64,000 nt of DNA from Roseobacter litoralis Och 149 (GTDB taxonomy: Bacteria > Pseudomonadota > Alphaproteobacteria > Rhodobacterales > Rhodobacteraceae), in the NCBI RefSeq assembly GCF_000154785.2, contig NC_015730.1, forward strand, positions 248,001-312,000, given 5' to 3'. A model generated the notes under the pieces. The model made no database searches and had not been told where the DNA came from. It saw only the letters and a program-made list of their open reading frames with translations. The number at the start of each line of letters is the position of its first letter. Position 1 is the first letter of the stretch. Positions 44,939-54,694 of this stretch are shown here, piece by piece. The position numbers were made by a program, and so were the translations under genes.

Positions 44939-46860
44939 TGGGTGAACTGCTGAAAGGCGTCTTCGTAGTAAAATTCATCGATGCGGTGGATGCCGAAATG
45001 CGACCCCGGATCCCATGCCCATTTTCCGGTTTCCGGCACATTGCGCAGGCGTTCTGAGACAACAATCGGTTGAGGCGCTTGCGCCAGAATGCCAATCCCA
45101 AACTGATTATCCGCGTGGATCGCCAGCATTTCGCGCCAGATTTCCGAGCGCAGCGCAGGGTCTGTTGTATGGCTCCAGTCGTAGCTAAGCTGCATCAGGC
45201 GTTTGGGCGCTGGCATATCGGGTGCTTCGCCGACCTCGCCACCGGTCTGATAATACTGCCCCCATTTGGGCCAGGCGAAAAATTCCTGATGTTTGGGGGC
45301 AAGATATTCCGGTGGCGTATAGGGTTGCGGCAACCCATTGTCCCAGCCGAACCAGACGGCGGCCATGCTCAGGCCTGAATAGACGCGGTTGCGCAGGATA
45401 TCCCGGTCAAGCGGGCGCATGACCAGTTTGACCCCGATCTCGCGCCATGTATCGGTGATGATCGCCAGCGCGTTTTCGACCTCTTTACGTTCGCCTGCGG
45501 TTTCGATGACAAACTCCATAGGGCGTCCGTCGGGCAGCAGACGTATACCATCCGGCGTCCGTCCGGTCAGACCCATTTCATCCAGCAACGCGTTGGCCTT
45601 GGCGGGATAGTAGACGGACCATTTGTACACATTTGCGGTATCATGAAACGGGCTAGTGGGCAGGGCCGTCATCCCCCCCTCGGAGGCGAGGCCAAAGTAG
45701 AGCGCGCGGTTGATCATCCGCCGGTCAATGCCCATGGACAGCGCGCGCCTGAACCGCACATCGCGGATGATCTCGCGCCAGACCGGGTCGGCAAAGTTCA
45801 GGTTCGGATAAATTGCAATCTGGTTCGCCGTACTGTTCGCCCAAAGCAGCGTTTTATATCCTGCGCCATCCAGCTCACCCTTTTTCAGGATTGAGATATC
45901 GGGGAAATCCAGACCGCGGGCCTGTAAATCAACCTCGCCGGCGTTTGCCTTGGCGGCGATCAGCCCACCCCCGACAACGGTCATTTTGACGATGTCGATA
46001 TAGGGCAGTTGCACGCCGCGCTTGTCCATCCGGTGATAGTAGGGGTTGCGCACAAACAGTCTCTGGCTGGTTTTACCAGCACTGGCGTTGATCCAAGGTT
46101 GCAGCGTGGGCAGGGCGGGGTTGTCGAACTTGTACATGTTATCAAGCCCGTTGTGCAGTGCCGCCCAGGTTCTGACCCGCGCCTTTTTGATCTGTTTGCG
46201 CAGGTCTTTTTTGTCCACGAAATCCGCATGAAACTGTTTGAGATAGTGCGCGGGACGATAGATCAGAAAGGGGCTCGCCTGAGCCAGAAGCTGTAAAAAC
46301 CCGGGGTTTGGCGTGGGCCATTCGATGACGACGGTATGGGCATCCGGGAATGTCATACTGGCCAAAGCGCCGTCCACAAAGAGGTTCTGCGGCGGGCCGG
46401 AGGGGCTCAATTCCTCATTGAGGGCAACATGACGCCAGTAATATTCAAAGTCGGCAGAGGTGAAGGGATGACCGTCGGACCATTTGTGCCCCCGGCGCAG
46501 ATGCAGTGTGAATTTGCGTCCCTCTTCGACCTCAAAGTCCCGTAACAGGTCCGGGTAAAGCTCGTAGTTGTGGTCATAGCCAACCAGTCTGGCATATCCA
46601 TAGACCACCATCTGGCGCACGTCCTTTGAACGCGAGATCAACGTGCGCAGCGTGCCGCCCTGTTGCCCATAGGTGCGCCCTTTCGCGGGCAGATCAACGA
46701 CAAGAGGATCAAGCGGCAGACGTTCGGCAATAGGGGGCATATTTCCGACGGATACTTCCTGCGCCCAGAATGTGCTTTCCTGAAAGGCTGCTGGTGTCTG
46801 CGCCAGAGCGGTCTGGTGCAGGCAGAAAACCAAAAAGAGAGCGGATAGGGTTTTATACAT
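44935..46860 (-). CDS. yejA: Peptide ABC transporter substrate-binding protein, YejA-like
   Basis: 641-residue family-5 periplasmic binding protein; length fits YejA. Signal peptide MYKTLSALFLVFCLHQTALA. The mature protein shows YGQQGGTLRTLISRSKDVRQ near 64-83 and the family-5 signature segment LHLRRGHKWSDGHPFTSADF near 115-134. YejABEF in E. coli imports microcin C and peptides; a marine bacterium more likely uses it for peptide scavenging (inference). It overlaps yejF by eight bases. Confidence 0.9.
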   Translation of the reverse strand: MYKTLSALFLVFCLHQTALAQTPAAFQESTFWAQEVSVGNMPPIAERLPLDPLVVDLPAKGRTYGQQGGTLRTLISRSKDVRQMVVYGYARLVGYDHNYELYPDLLRDFEVEEGRKFTLHLRRGHKWSDGHPFTSADFEYYWRHVALNEELSPSGPPQNLFVDGALASMTFPDAHTVVIEWPTPNPGFLQLLAQASPFLIYRPAHYLKQFHADFVDKKDLRKQIKKARVRTWAALHNGLDNMYKFDNPALPTLQPWINASAGKTSQRLFVRNPYYHRMDKRGVQLPYIDIVKMTVVGGGLIAAKANAGEVDLQARGLDFPDISILKKGELDGAGYKTLLWANSTANQIAIYPNLNFADPVWREIIRDVRFRRALSMGIDRRMINRALYFGLASEGGMTALPTSPFHDTANVYKWSVYYPAKANALLDEMGLTGRTPDGIRLLPDGRPMEFVIETAGERKEVENALAIITDTWREIGVKLVMRPLDRDILRNRVYSGLSMAAVWFGWDNGLPQPYTPPEYLAPKHQEFFAWPKWGQYYQTGGEVGEAPDMPAPKRLMQLSYDWSHTTDPALRSEIWREMLAIHADNQFGIGILAQAPQPIVVSERLRNVPETGKWAWDPGSHFGIHRIDEFYYEDAFQQFTQ

Positions 46861-48628
46861 GACAACGTACCTTATGACCGGGTGCGAGTTCAGTTAATGC
46901 CGGGGCCGCGACCCCCTCGAAACGGAATTCATCGGGCCAGCTCGCTGGTGAGCCCGCACCCTGCGACACCAGATTAAGATCAATAGGCCGGTTCACATCC
47001 GGCGTCGGCTGGGCCGCGATCAAAGCCCGCGTATAGGGGTGGCGCGGGTTGTAAAAGAGCATGTCAGGTGCCGCCTGTTCCACCACAACGCCCTGACGCA
47101 TAACGGCCACCTCGTCGGCAATGCGCGCGACAACAGCCAGATCGTGACTGATGAAAAGATAGCTCAAGCCCATACAGTCGCGAATGTCCTCCAGCAGCTT
47201 CAGGATTTGTTCCTGAACCGAGACATCCAGCGCCGATGTCGGCTCATCACAGACCAGTAACACCGGGTTCAGGGTCAGCGCCCGCGCGATCGACAGTCTT
47301 TGCCGCTGCCCCCCGGAAAACGCGTGCGGGAACCGCACCAGCATGGACGGATCAAGCCCCACCCAGCTTAGCATTTCCTCGGCCTTCTCGCGCCGCTCGG
47401 CCTTGGTGCCGATCTTGTGGATCTCCATCGGCTCGGTCATTGTCTGCGAAATTCGCATGCGTGGCGATAACGACGAATAAGGGTCCTGAAAGACCATCTG
47501 GGCCTGTTTTTGAAACCCGACCCGCTCTGCAGGCGTCATCGCGTGAATTTTCAGTGGCTCTGCGTTTGCCTCGGCGCGAAACAGAACATGACCGCCTTCA
47601 TCGGGTGCTTCGGCACCAAGGGCGATGCGGGCGCAGGTTGTCTTGCCCGACCCGCTTTCCCCGACAACAGCGAGTGTTTTGCCACGCTCTAATGTCAGGT
47701 TAACCTGATGGCAGGCGGTGATCTTCTGGGGCGCACGCCAGCCACCCGCGCGCATCGTATAGGTCTTGCAGACGCTGCGTAGTTCCAGAATGTTATCCGC
47801 GCTTTTCGTGCGCTCTACCGGGTTGGCAACCTGCGGAATGGTGGGCGCTGCGGCAAAGAGCTTTTTCGTGTACCCGTGTGCAGGAGCGCCCAGAACGGCC
47901 GCCGCGGGGCCACTTTCCATGATCCGGCCCTTGTTCATGACCACAACGGATTCAGCCATATTTGCCACGACACCCAAATCATGCGTGACCAGTATCACGG
48001 CCATGCCCGTGTCGCGTTGCAAATCCTTGATGAGACCCAAGACCTGTGCCTGCGTGGTCACATCAAGGGCCGTTGTCGGCTCATCCGCGATCAACAATTC
48101 TGGCTTGGCGACCATGGCCATTGCAATCATGGCGCGCTGGCGCATCCCACCGGACATCTCGAATGGATAGGATTTCCAGACCCGCGCGGGGTCGGGAAAA
48201 CCAACGCGCTCGAATGTCTCCAGAACTGATTTCTTCGCCTCGGTGTGGCTCAGGTTGCGGTGCAGCGTCAATACTTCGGCGACCTGATCGCCCAGCCGGT
48301 GCAGTGGCGACAGGGAGCGCATCGGCTCCTGAAAAATCATCGAAATCTGATCGCCGCGAATGGCCCGCATGGCGCGTTCCTTGATCGCCAGCAGGTCAAC
48401 GGTAGGTCCGCTGGCGGATGCAAAATTGATGGTGCCGCTGCGTATCTGCGCCGTCTCTGGCAGAATGCGCAGCACAGAGCGGCAGGAAATGGTTTTGCCG
48501 GACCCGCTTTCCCCGACAAGTGCGAGCGTCTCACCGGGCATGACGCGAAAGCTCACGTCCCGCACGACCGGGTCGGCGGCACCAAAGCCAATGCTCAGAT
48601 TGCATACTTCCAGCAGTGGTGTCGTCAT
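46853..48628 (-). CDS. yejF: Peptide ABC transporter, fused dual ATPase (YejF-like)
   Basis: 591-residue protein with two complete ABC ATPase domains in one chain. Domain 1: Walker A GESGSGKTISCRSVL near 36-50, signature MSGGMRQRAMIAMA, Walker B LLIADEPTTALD. Domain 2: Walker A VGESGSGKTTCARIAL near 325, signature FSGGQRQRLSIARAL near 455, Walker B LLVCDEPTSALD. The oligopeptide-binding C-terminal motif (HPYTRALIAAQPTPDVNRP) follows. First gene of the operon yejF-A-B-E, an order different from E. coli yejABEF. The 170 bases upstream to the divergent methyltransferase gene contain no gene. Confidence 0.93.
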   Translation of the reverse strand: MTTPLLEVCNLSIGFGAADPVVRDVSFRVMPGETLALVGESGSGKTISCRSVLRILPETAQIRSGTINFASASGPTVDLLAIKERAMRAIRGDQISMIFQEPMRSLSPLHRLGDQVAEVLTLHRNLSHTEAKKSVLETFERVGFPDPARVWKSYPFEMSGGMRQRAMIAMAMVAKPELLIADEPTTALDVTTQAQVLGLIKDLQRDTGMAVILVTHDLGVVANMAESVVVMNKGRIMESGPAAAVLGAPAHGYTKKLFAAAPTIPQVANPVERTKSADNILELRSVCKTYTMRAGGWRAPQKITACHQVNLTLERGKTLAVVGESGSGKTTCARIALGAEAPDEGGHVLFRAEANAEPLKIHAMTPAERVGFQKQAQMVFQDPYSSLSPRMRISQTMTEPMEIHKIGTKAERREKAEEMLSWVGLDPSMLVRFPHAFSGGQRQRLSIARALTLNPVLLVCDEPTSALDVSVQEQILKLLEDIRDCMGLSYLFISHDLAVVARIADEVAVMRQGVVVEQAAPDMLFYNPRHPYTRALIAAQPTPDVNRPIDLNLVSQGAGSPASWPDEFRFEGVAAPALTELAPGHKVRCHV

Positions 48629-48798
48629 CGAGGGGCCACTTTTTACATCTCTTCCATCATGCAGGCTGCGGATTTATCAGCGTCAGTCAACGCGATTTCT
48701 TTCCTCAGGTCCAGCATTGAACGGTGGGGTGCGCTTTGTGCTACCAATTTTTGACAAAAGCAGGCATTGGGAGCGCGAGTTTTGCAAAGGATGACGTG

Positions 48799-49284
48799 AT
48801 GAGCCGACTCGATTTATTCATCGCCCGCATGGTGTCACAACGGGCCTGCCTGAACCATGCCGCCGCGCTTACGGCGGATATCTCAGGGCCGGTTTTCGAG
48901 CTTGGTCTGGGCAATGGGCGCACCTATCACCACATGTGTGAAATCATGCCGAAAGAAGACATCTATGTCTTTGAGCGCGCGATTGCCTCCCATCCTGACA
49001 GCACGCCGCCGGACGATCAGGTTCTTTTGGGGGATGTCTTTGAAACGCTGCCGCTGGCCCTGACGCGCTTTGGCGCAACGGCACGCCTTATCCATGCAGA
49101 CCTTGGCGGGCACAACGCACAGAAAAACGATGAATTTGCGCGCCGGGTGTCCCCGTTGATTGAACCCTTGTTGGCCGACGGAGGGTTGATGGTCTCAAGT
49201 GACCGGATGTATTTTGAGACCTTGACGCAGATCGCGCTGCCGCAAGACGCCATCGAGGGGCGGTGTTTCATATATCAGCGCTGA
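48799..49284 (+). CDS. Class I SAM-dependent methyltransferase-like protein, paralogue
   Basis: 161 residues from ATG 48799 (MSRLDLFIARMVSQRACLNH); upstream extension rejected. Motif I FELGLGNGRTYHHM near 32-45 is almost identical to that of the methyltransferase at 32279-32758, and the overall layout is the same, so these are paralogues. Downstream of motif I: IYVFERAIASHPDSTPPDDQ. No partner gene nearby: it is divergent from yejF and convergent with rpe. Substrate unknown. Confidence 0.75.
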   Translation: MSRLDLFIARMVSQRACLNHAAALTADISGPVFELGLGNGRTYHHMCEIMPKEDIYVFERAIASHPDSTPPDDQVLLGDVFETLPLALTRFGATARLIHADLGGHNAQKNDEFARRVSPLIEPLLADGGLMVSSDRMYFETLTQIALPQDAIEGRCFIYQR

Positions 49285-49305
49285 TATCTTGTGCAGAGTT
49301 TCGCG

Positions 49306-49998
49306 TCAGACTGTTGTGGACAAAACCGCGTCGCGTATGGCCTTGATGTTGGCTCCATAAGGCGCGGGCTTGCTGACAGACCCGCCCCGAAACACGGCCG
49401 ATCCCGCGACCAACACATCCGCGCCCGCCGCCACCACCAAGGGCGCGGTGGCGGGATCAACACCGCCGTCAATTTCGATGTGGATGGGTCTATCCCCGAT
49501 CATCGCACGCAGCTGGCGCACCTTTTCAACCTGACTGTGGATGAATTTCTGCCCGCCAAAACCGGGGTTTACCGTCATGACACAGACCAGATCGACCATA
49601 TCCAGCAGATATTCTACCGAAGAGGCGGGGGTGCCGGGGTTCAGCGCAACGCCTGCCTTTGCGCCAGCTGCGCGGATGGCCTGCATGGTGCGGTGAATAT
49701 GCGGGCCCGCTTCGACATGGGCGGTGATAACATCGGCCCCCGCCTTGGCAAAGGCGTCAATATAAGGATCGACGGGCGCGATCATCAGGTGCACGTCCAT
49801 GACGGTCTTGATATGCGGGCGGATCGCAGCGCAGGTCGAGGGGCCAAAGGTGATGTTGGGCACGAAATGCCCATCCATCACATCCACATGCACCCAATCC
49901 GCGCCTTGCGCCTCTATGGCTTCGCATTCTGCGCCAAAGTTCGCGAAATCGGCAGAAAGGATCGACGGCGCGATTTTAAGTGAGCGGTTGAGTGCCAT
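49306..49998 (-). CDS. rpe: Ribulose-phosphate 3-epimerase
   Basis: Interconverts ribulose 5-phosphate and xylulose 5-phosphate in the pentose phosphate and Calvin pathways. 230-residue TIM barrel: [20 protein letters not shown] near 8-27, [20 protein letters not shown] near 37-56 with metal-binding Asp/His, [20 protein letters not shown] near 142, and [20 protein letters not shown] near 176. All catalytic Asp/His positions are present. AAGG seven bases before ATG 49998. Confidence 0.97.
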   Translation of the reverse strand: MALNRSLKIAPSILSADFANFGAECEAIEAQGADWVHVDVMDGHFVPNITFGPSTCAAIRPHIKTVMDVHLMIAPVDPYIDAFAKAGADVITAHVEAGPHIHRTMQAIRAAGAKAGVALNPGTPASSVEYLLDMVDLVCVMTVNPGFGGQKFIHSQVEKVRQLRAMIGDRPIHIEIDGGVDPATAPLVVAAGADVLVAGSAVFRGGSVSKPAPYGANIKAIRDAVLSTTV

Positions 49999-50136
49999 TG
50001 GACGAACCTTTCGGGTGACATGTAATCATCCCGGCTATATCGGTCCGGGTTCCTTTTGTCCAAGGGTGTCGCCGATGAATTTTGCGTGCCGCAGGTTGCT
50101 TGTGGGGCGCGGCAGGAATGGGGGTGTGCCTCGCCG

Positions 50137-51834
50137 TCAACCCCGCCCAAGCTCTTTGATCATCCGGTCGCGCATCACGAATTTCTGCGGTTTTCCGGTC
50201 ACGGTCATAGGCAGCTCATCCTTGAAGGAAACATAGGCAGGGACCTTGAAATGCGCGATGGCGCTACGGCAAAAATCCTGCACATCGGTTTCGGCCAAAT
50301 CACTGCCCGCGCGGGCCACAATCCACGCGCAAACCGCTTCGCCCAGTTTGTTGTCGGGAATGCCAAAGACCTGCGCCTGCAAGATGTCAGGGTGGGTATA
50401 GAGGAACTCTTCGATCTCGCGCGGGTATATGTTTTCGCCACCGCGCAGGATCATATCCTTGAGCCTTCCTGTGATGGTGCAAAACCCATCCGCATCCAGC
50501 CGCGCCAGATCCCCGGTGTGCATCCACCCCTGCGCATCAATGCTGGCGGCGGTTTGTGCGTCGTCCTCCCAATAGCCCTGCATCACGGAATAGCCGCGTG
50601 TCAGCAACTCGCCCTGTTCACCTGTTTTGACGGTGTTGCCCGTGTCATCGACGATTTTTACCTCCACATGCGGGTGGATGCGACCGACGGAGGACACGCG
50701 CTTTTCCAGCGGGTCATCCATGTTGCTTTGGAATGACACAGGTGAGGTTTCCGTCATGCCATAGGCGATTGTGACACCCTGCATATGCATGCGCGCCTGA
50801 ACCTGCCGCATGACTTCAATCGGGCAGGGTGCCCCGGCCATGATCCCGGTGCGCAGGCTGGAGAGATCAAAGGTATCAAAGTCCGCAAGTTCCAAGGCGT
50901 TCACGAACATCGTGGGCACGCCATAAAGGGCCGTACATTTTTCCTGCGTAACGGCTTCAAGGGTGGCGCGCGCATCGAATCCTTCGCCGGGAATGACCAT
51001 CGTGGCCCCTTTGGACACGCAGCCCAATGTGCCCATGACCATGCCAAAGCAGTGATAAAACGGCACCGGGATGCACAGCCGGTCCTCTTCGGTAAATTGC
51101 ATCGTTTGCGTCACGAAATGCGCGTTATTGACGATGTTGTGGTGCGTCAGGCACGCGCCTTTCGGGCTGCCTGTGGTGCCGGAGGTGAATTGAATATTGA
51201 TCGCGTCTTGGGGGGATAAGTCGTTGGAAATCCGATCCAGCGTTTCGACAGGAACCGCACTGCCTGCCGCACAAATTGCGTCAAACCCGATGGTTCCTTC
51301 CGGTGGTGCGTCGCCGGTTACGATCACGTGGCGCAGCTTGGGCACGCGGGCGGCTTGGCACTGGCCGGGTGTGGCGTTTGCCAGTTCCGGCATCAGTTCC
51401 GTCAGCATCGCAACGTAGTCTGATGACTTGTGCCGCGGCGCCATGACCAGCGCTGAGCAGCCGACCTTGTTGAGCGCGTATTCCAGTTCGGACAGACGAT
51501 AGGCGGGGTTGATACATACCAATATCGCGCCGATCCGGGCCGTGGCGAATTGTGTCAGCAGCCATTCTGCACAATTGGGCGCCCAGATGCCGACGCGATC
51601 CCCTTTTTCGATGCCAAGCGTCAGCAAACCTGCCGCCAGCCTGTCCACCTCGCGCACAAAGTCGCGATAGGTCCAGCGGATGGCCTGCCGGGTGAAAACT
51701 GCGGCGGGGTGATCTGGCAGACGCGCTGCCGTTTGCGCCAAAAGCTGCGGGATCGTCAGGTTCCACAGTGCATCCGCCGTGGACCCGTAGACATGAGAGA
51801 GGTTGTTTTGTGGCTGCCGACCCAATGCGCTCAC
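50137..51834 (-). CDS. AMP-binding acyl-CoA synthetase
   Basis: 565 residues starting at GTG 51834 with AGGGA upstream; an in-frame TTG at 51864 is less likely. Adenylate-forming enzyme that activates a carboxylic acid to its CoA thioester. Motifs: P-loop [18 protein letters not shown] near 195-212, [10 protein letters not shown] near 337, [20 protein letters not shown] near 423, and the catalytic Lys in [11 protein letters not shown] near the C-terminus. Fits the medium/long-chain fatty-acid group; the substrate cannot be fixed from sequence. Stands alone, 62 bases from the downstream-located TauE-like gene's stop. Confidence 0.9.
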   Translation of the reverse strand: MSALGRQPQNNLSHVYGSTADALWNLTIPQLLAQTAARLPDHPAAVFTRQAIRWTYRDFVREVDRLAAGLLTLGIEKGDRVGIWAPNCAEWLLTQFATARIGAILVCINPAYRLSELEYALNKVGCSALVMAPRHKSSDYVAMLTELMPELANATPGQCQAARVPKLRHVIVTGDAPPEGTIGFDAICAAGSAVPVETLDRISNDLSPQDAINIQFTSGTTGSPKGACLTHHNIVNNAHFVTQTMQFTEEDRLCIPVPFYHCFGMVMGTLGCVSKGATMVIPGEGFDARATLEAVTQEKCTALYGVPTMFVNALELADFDTFDLSSLRTGIMAGAPCPIEVMRQVQARMHMQGVTIAYGMTETSPVSFQSNMDDPLEKRVSSVGRIHPHVEVKIVDDTGNTVKTGEQGELLTRGYSVMQGYWEDDAQTAASIDAQGWMHTGDLARLDADGFCTITGRLKDMILRGGENIYPREIEEFLYTHPDILQAQVFGIPDNKLGEAVCAWIVARAGSDLAETDVQDFCRSAIAHFKVPAYVSFKDELPMTVTGKPQKFVMRDRMIKELGRG

Positions 51835-51926
51835 GGCTGTGATCCCTTTGCTGATTTGCCTCAAGGCTAGCGCAGAGGCGCGGTGCAGGCGAGTGGTGCT
51901 ATGACTATTTTATGACTTGATCGCCA

Positions 51927-52676
51927 TCAGACGTACCAGATTGCCCGGCGGATCAGGTTCAGACCGAGAAAGAAGAACAGGATCAGGATGGCGTTGCGAA
52001 AGGCTTCGATGGACATCTTGCGGCGCAGAATTTCCCCGGCGGTGAAGCCAATCAGGGTCGGCAGCAGCATCGAAAACGAAATCGCAGCAAGTTCACCGGA
52101 TAAAAACCCGACCTGCGCGTAAGTCATCACAAGCGGGAGTGACCCGACCGAGATCATGAACCCTGTGGCGCGAATGAACTCATCCTTATCGACGCCTTTG
52201 GTGTGCAGATACATCGCCATTGGCGGCCCCCAAGCGGCGGTCATGCCGCCCACCACACCAGCAACCAGCGCAAAGAAAACCTGCGCTGCAGTATCGTAAC
52301 GATCGGCAAGCGGGGGCAGCAGTTTGCGCCAACTGACGGCGACAAAGATCAGCACAACGGTGCCAAGGATGGCAAGCAGCGCGCGGTCTGATGTGGTTTG
52401 CGTCATGATGGCCGTTGTACCTACGCCCAAAAACAGAACGACGGCAAAAAGCCAGTATCTGCGCGCCGTTCGTTTCAGGAATCCACCGCGCAGCATCTGC
52501 CACAGGTTCGAGCCCAGCATCGGGAAAAGTACCAGCGCAATTGCCGTGCGCGGATCCAGAAAAAGCGTCATGAACGCAATGGCCGCTGTTGGCAGGCCGA
52601 TGCCGGTGACCCCTTTGATCGCGCCGGACACCAGAAAGGCAAAGCCCGCGATCACGATAAGCGTTGTCAGGTCCAT
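51927..52676 (-). CDS. TauE/SafE family anion exporter-like membrane protein
   Basis: 249-residue integral membrane protein with about eight helices. It shows the family's internal duplication: GAIKGVTGIGLPTAAIAFM near 18-36 and GVVGGMTAAWGPPMAMYLHT near 136-155 are the paired Gly-rich motifs. The family exports sulfite, sulfoacetate or other small anions; the cargo here is unknown. It lies downstream of the idonate dehydrogenase gene on the same strand (67 bases), which could mean export of an acid metabolite, but the link is weak. Confidence 0.88.
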   Translation of the reverse strand: MDLTTLIVIAGFAFLVSGAIKGVTGIGLPTAAIAFMTLFLDPRTAIALVLFPMLGSNLWQMLRGGFLKRTARRYWLFAVVLFLGVGTTAIMTQTTSDRALLAILGTVVLIFVAVSWRKLLPPLADRYDTAAQVFFALVAGVVGGMTAAWGPPMAMYLHTKGVDKDEFIRATGFMISVGSLPLVMTYAQVGFLSGELAAISFSMLLPTLIGFTAGEILRRKMSIEAFRNAILILFFFLGLNLIRRAIWYV

Positions 52677-52743
52677 AGTTTACCCGTTCCACGCCGGGCA
52701 GAGGCCCGCAGCACTGCTTTGCGTGTGCAAGAAGGTCGGGAAG

Positions 52744-53775
52744 TCAGGCAAAACTGATCTGAGCCTTCATCGCTTGTGTTCTGTCGCTGGCCAGATCAAA
52801 GGCGGCGATGGCATCTGCCAGCGGTAGCGTTTGCGTGATCAGGGGCTTTACGTCAATCAGCCCCTTTTGCATCAGCGCCACACCGGTAAAGAACTCTTCG
52901 TGAAAGCGGAACGAGCCGCGCAGTTGCAACTCCTTGGCCGTCAATGCCTGCACCGGCAGGGTCATGTCTCCGCCCAACCCCAGTTGCACAATGATGCCAC
53001 CCGGACGCAGGGCCGCGATCCCGCCAGCCAGTGCGGCGGCCACGCCCGTGCATTCAAACAGCACGTCAAAGGTGCCCTTGCCCGCTTGATAGGTCGCCAA
53101 TCTGTCGGGATCGGTCGCGCCGTTGATCGTGACATCCGCCCCCTGTGCGGCAGCCATCCGCAGCGTGAAATCGGTCAGGTCCGTCGCGACGATTTCCGTC
53201 GCACCCGCGCGGCGGGCAACCAGAATGCTCAGCAACCCGATGGGGCCGCAGCCTGTCACCAACACGCGTTTGCCCAGCAGCGGGCCGGCTTGACGGGCGG
53301 CATGCAGACAGACGGCCAGGGGTTCGGCCATGGCAGCTTCGCCAGCGGATAAACCGTCGGCCACGGCACATTGCGCGGCATCCGCGACCAGCACCTGCCG
53401 GAATGCCCCCTGAATATGCGGGAACGGCATGGCGGAGCCGTAAAACCGCATGTTCAGGCATTGGTTGCGCATCCCTTCAGCACAATAGCAGCAGGCGCCA
53501 CAGGGGCGCGAGGGTGACACCGCCACCAACTGCCCGACCTCAAGCCCGCTGACCGCGGCGCCAAGTGCTGTGATATGCCCGGATACTTCATGACCCAGCA
53601 CCATGGGTTCCTTGAGGCGTACCGTGCCAAAGCCACCATTGTGATAGTAGTGCAGATCCGATCCGCAGATGCCCCCGGTCGCCAGCGCAATCTGAACCTG
53701 TCCGGCACCAAGGGTCTGTGGCTCATGCTCTTCAATGCGCAAATCATGCGCGCCGTGGATAACAAGCGATTTCAT
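52744..53775 (-). CDS. idnD: L-idonate 5-dehydrogenase-like zinc alcohol dehydrogenase
   Basis: 343 residues from ATG 53775 (MKSLVIHGAHDLRIEEHEPQ). The frame stays open far upstream, across the divergent idnO-like gene, and that extension is spurious. Catalytic zinc motif GGICGSDLHYYHNGG near 34-48, structural zinc CGACCYCAEGMRNQC near 90-104, Rossmann VTGCGPIGLL near 172. Oxidises L-idonate (or a similar aldonate) to 5-keto-D-gluconate. It is divergent from a gluconate 5-dehydrogenase-like gene, the next enzyme of the idonate route, which strengthens the assignment over the paralogue at 1405-2442. Confidence 0.87.
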   Translation of the reverse strand: MKSLVIHGAHDLRIEEHEPQTLGAGQVQIALATGGICGSDLHYYHNGGFGTVRLKEPMVLGHEVSGHITALGAAVSGLEVGQLVAVSPSRPCGACCYCAEGMRNQCLNMRFYGSAMPFPHIQGAFRQVLVADAAQCAVADGLSAGEAAMAEPLAVCLHAARQAGPLLGKRVLVTGCGPIGLLSILVARRAGATEIVATDLTDFTLRMAAAQGADVTINGATDPDRLATYQAGKGTFDVLFECTGVAAALAGGIAALRPGGIIVQLGLGGDMTLPVQALTAKELQLRGSFRFHEEFFTGVALMQKGLIDVKPLITQTLPLADAIAAFDLASDRTQAMKAQISFA

Positions 53776-53887
53776 AGAGGTCTCTTTGGGCTGTTCAAGG
53801 GGCGGGGTGCCCGGCATCCTTGACTTTGAGGGTTGGGGGTAAAATAAGCGGGACGGATCGCAATTGTCGAGCACAAAGAGGAATATC

Positions 53888-54646
53888 ATGAGCCTTAGCC
53901 TATTTGACCTGACGGGCCGCCGCGCCCTGATCACCGGATCGTCGCAAGGCATTGGCTTTGCACTCGCAAAGGGACTGCAAGCGGCGGGCGCTGACATCGT
54001 GCTGAACGGGCGGGACACTGCTAAGCTGGCCGCTGCCGCCGCGCAGTTAGGCGAGGGGACGCACCAGCTGCCCTTTGATGCAACGGACCACGAGGGTGTG
54101 CGCGCGGCTGTGGACGGGTTCGAGGCCGAGCATGGGGCGATTGATATTCTGGTGAATAATGCCGGAATGCAGCACCGCACCGCCCTTGAGGATTTCCCCG
54201 CGGATGCCTTTGAAAAGCTGATGCAAACAAACATCGCCAGTGTTTTCCATGTGGGCCAAGCCTGCGCGCGCCATATGATCAGCCGGGGCAAGGGCAAGAT
54301 CATCAATATCGCCTCGGTGCAGACCGCGCTGGCACGGCCCGGCATTGCGCCTTACACGATGACCAAGGGTGCGGTTGCGAACTTGACCAAAGGCATGGCC
54401 ACCGACTGGGCGCAATACGGGTTGCAGTGCAATGGGCTGGCGCCGGGGTATTTCGACACGCCGCTGAATGCCGCATTGGTCGCGGACCCTGAGTTCACGA
54501 CGTGGCTTGAAAAACGCACCCCTGCGGGCCGATGGGGCAAGGTCGAGGAACTGGTCGGCACCTGTATTTTTCTGGCATCGGATGCGTCATCTTTTGTCAA
54601 TGGGACGACCGTTTTTGTGGATGGCGGGATCACGGCATCGCTTTAG
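53888..54646 (+). CDS. idnO: SDR family oxidoreductase, gluconate 5-dehydrogenase-like
   Basis: 252-residue short-chain dehydrogenase from ATG 53888 (AAAGAGG upstream). Cofactor motif ALITGSSQGIGFALA near 16-30, NNAG near 90, catalytic Ser in INIASVQTALARPG and the YTMTKGAVANL Tyr-x3-Lys near 158. IdnO-type enzymes reduce 5-keto-gluconate to gluconate. With the divergent idnD-like gene it would convert idonate to gluconate for the Entner-Doudoroff pathway. The 112-base gap between them must hold both promoters; a TTGACT lies at 53820 but no well-spaced -10. Confidence 0.88.
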   Translation: MSLSLFDLTGRRALITGSSQGIGFALAKGLQAAGADIVLNGRDTAKLAAAAAQLGEGTHQLPFDATDHEGVRAAVDGFEAEHGAIDILVNNAGMQHRTALEDFPADAFEKLMQTNIASVFHVGQACARHMISRGKGKIINIASVQTALARPGIAPYTMTKGAVANLTKGMATDWAQYGLQCNGLAPGYFDTPLNAALVADPEFTTWLEKRTPAGRWGKVEELVGTCIFLASDASSFVNGTTVFVDGGITASL

Positions 54647-54694
54647 ACGCAAAGCGCTTTTCAAAGTGGGACGTGGCGTGTTCAACTCGGCCCC

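Noticed and set aside
50137..51834. DMSP-pathway MMPA-CoA ligase (DmdB), tempting in a Roseobacter
   Set aside because: No dmd or acu genes are adjacent and the N-terminus does not resemble DmdB as I remember it; only a general acyl-CoA synthetase call is supportable.
53820..53845. Promoter TTGACT...TAAAAT between idnD and idnO
   Set aside because: The spacer is only 14 bases, too short for a sigma-70 promoter.
52744..54345. 533-residue reading for the idonate dehydrogenase
   Set aside because: The N-terminal 190 residues are antisense to the idnO-like gene; the family start MKSLVIHGAHDLRI at 53775 is clear.
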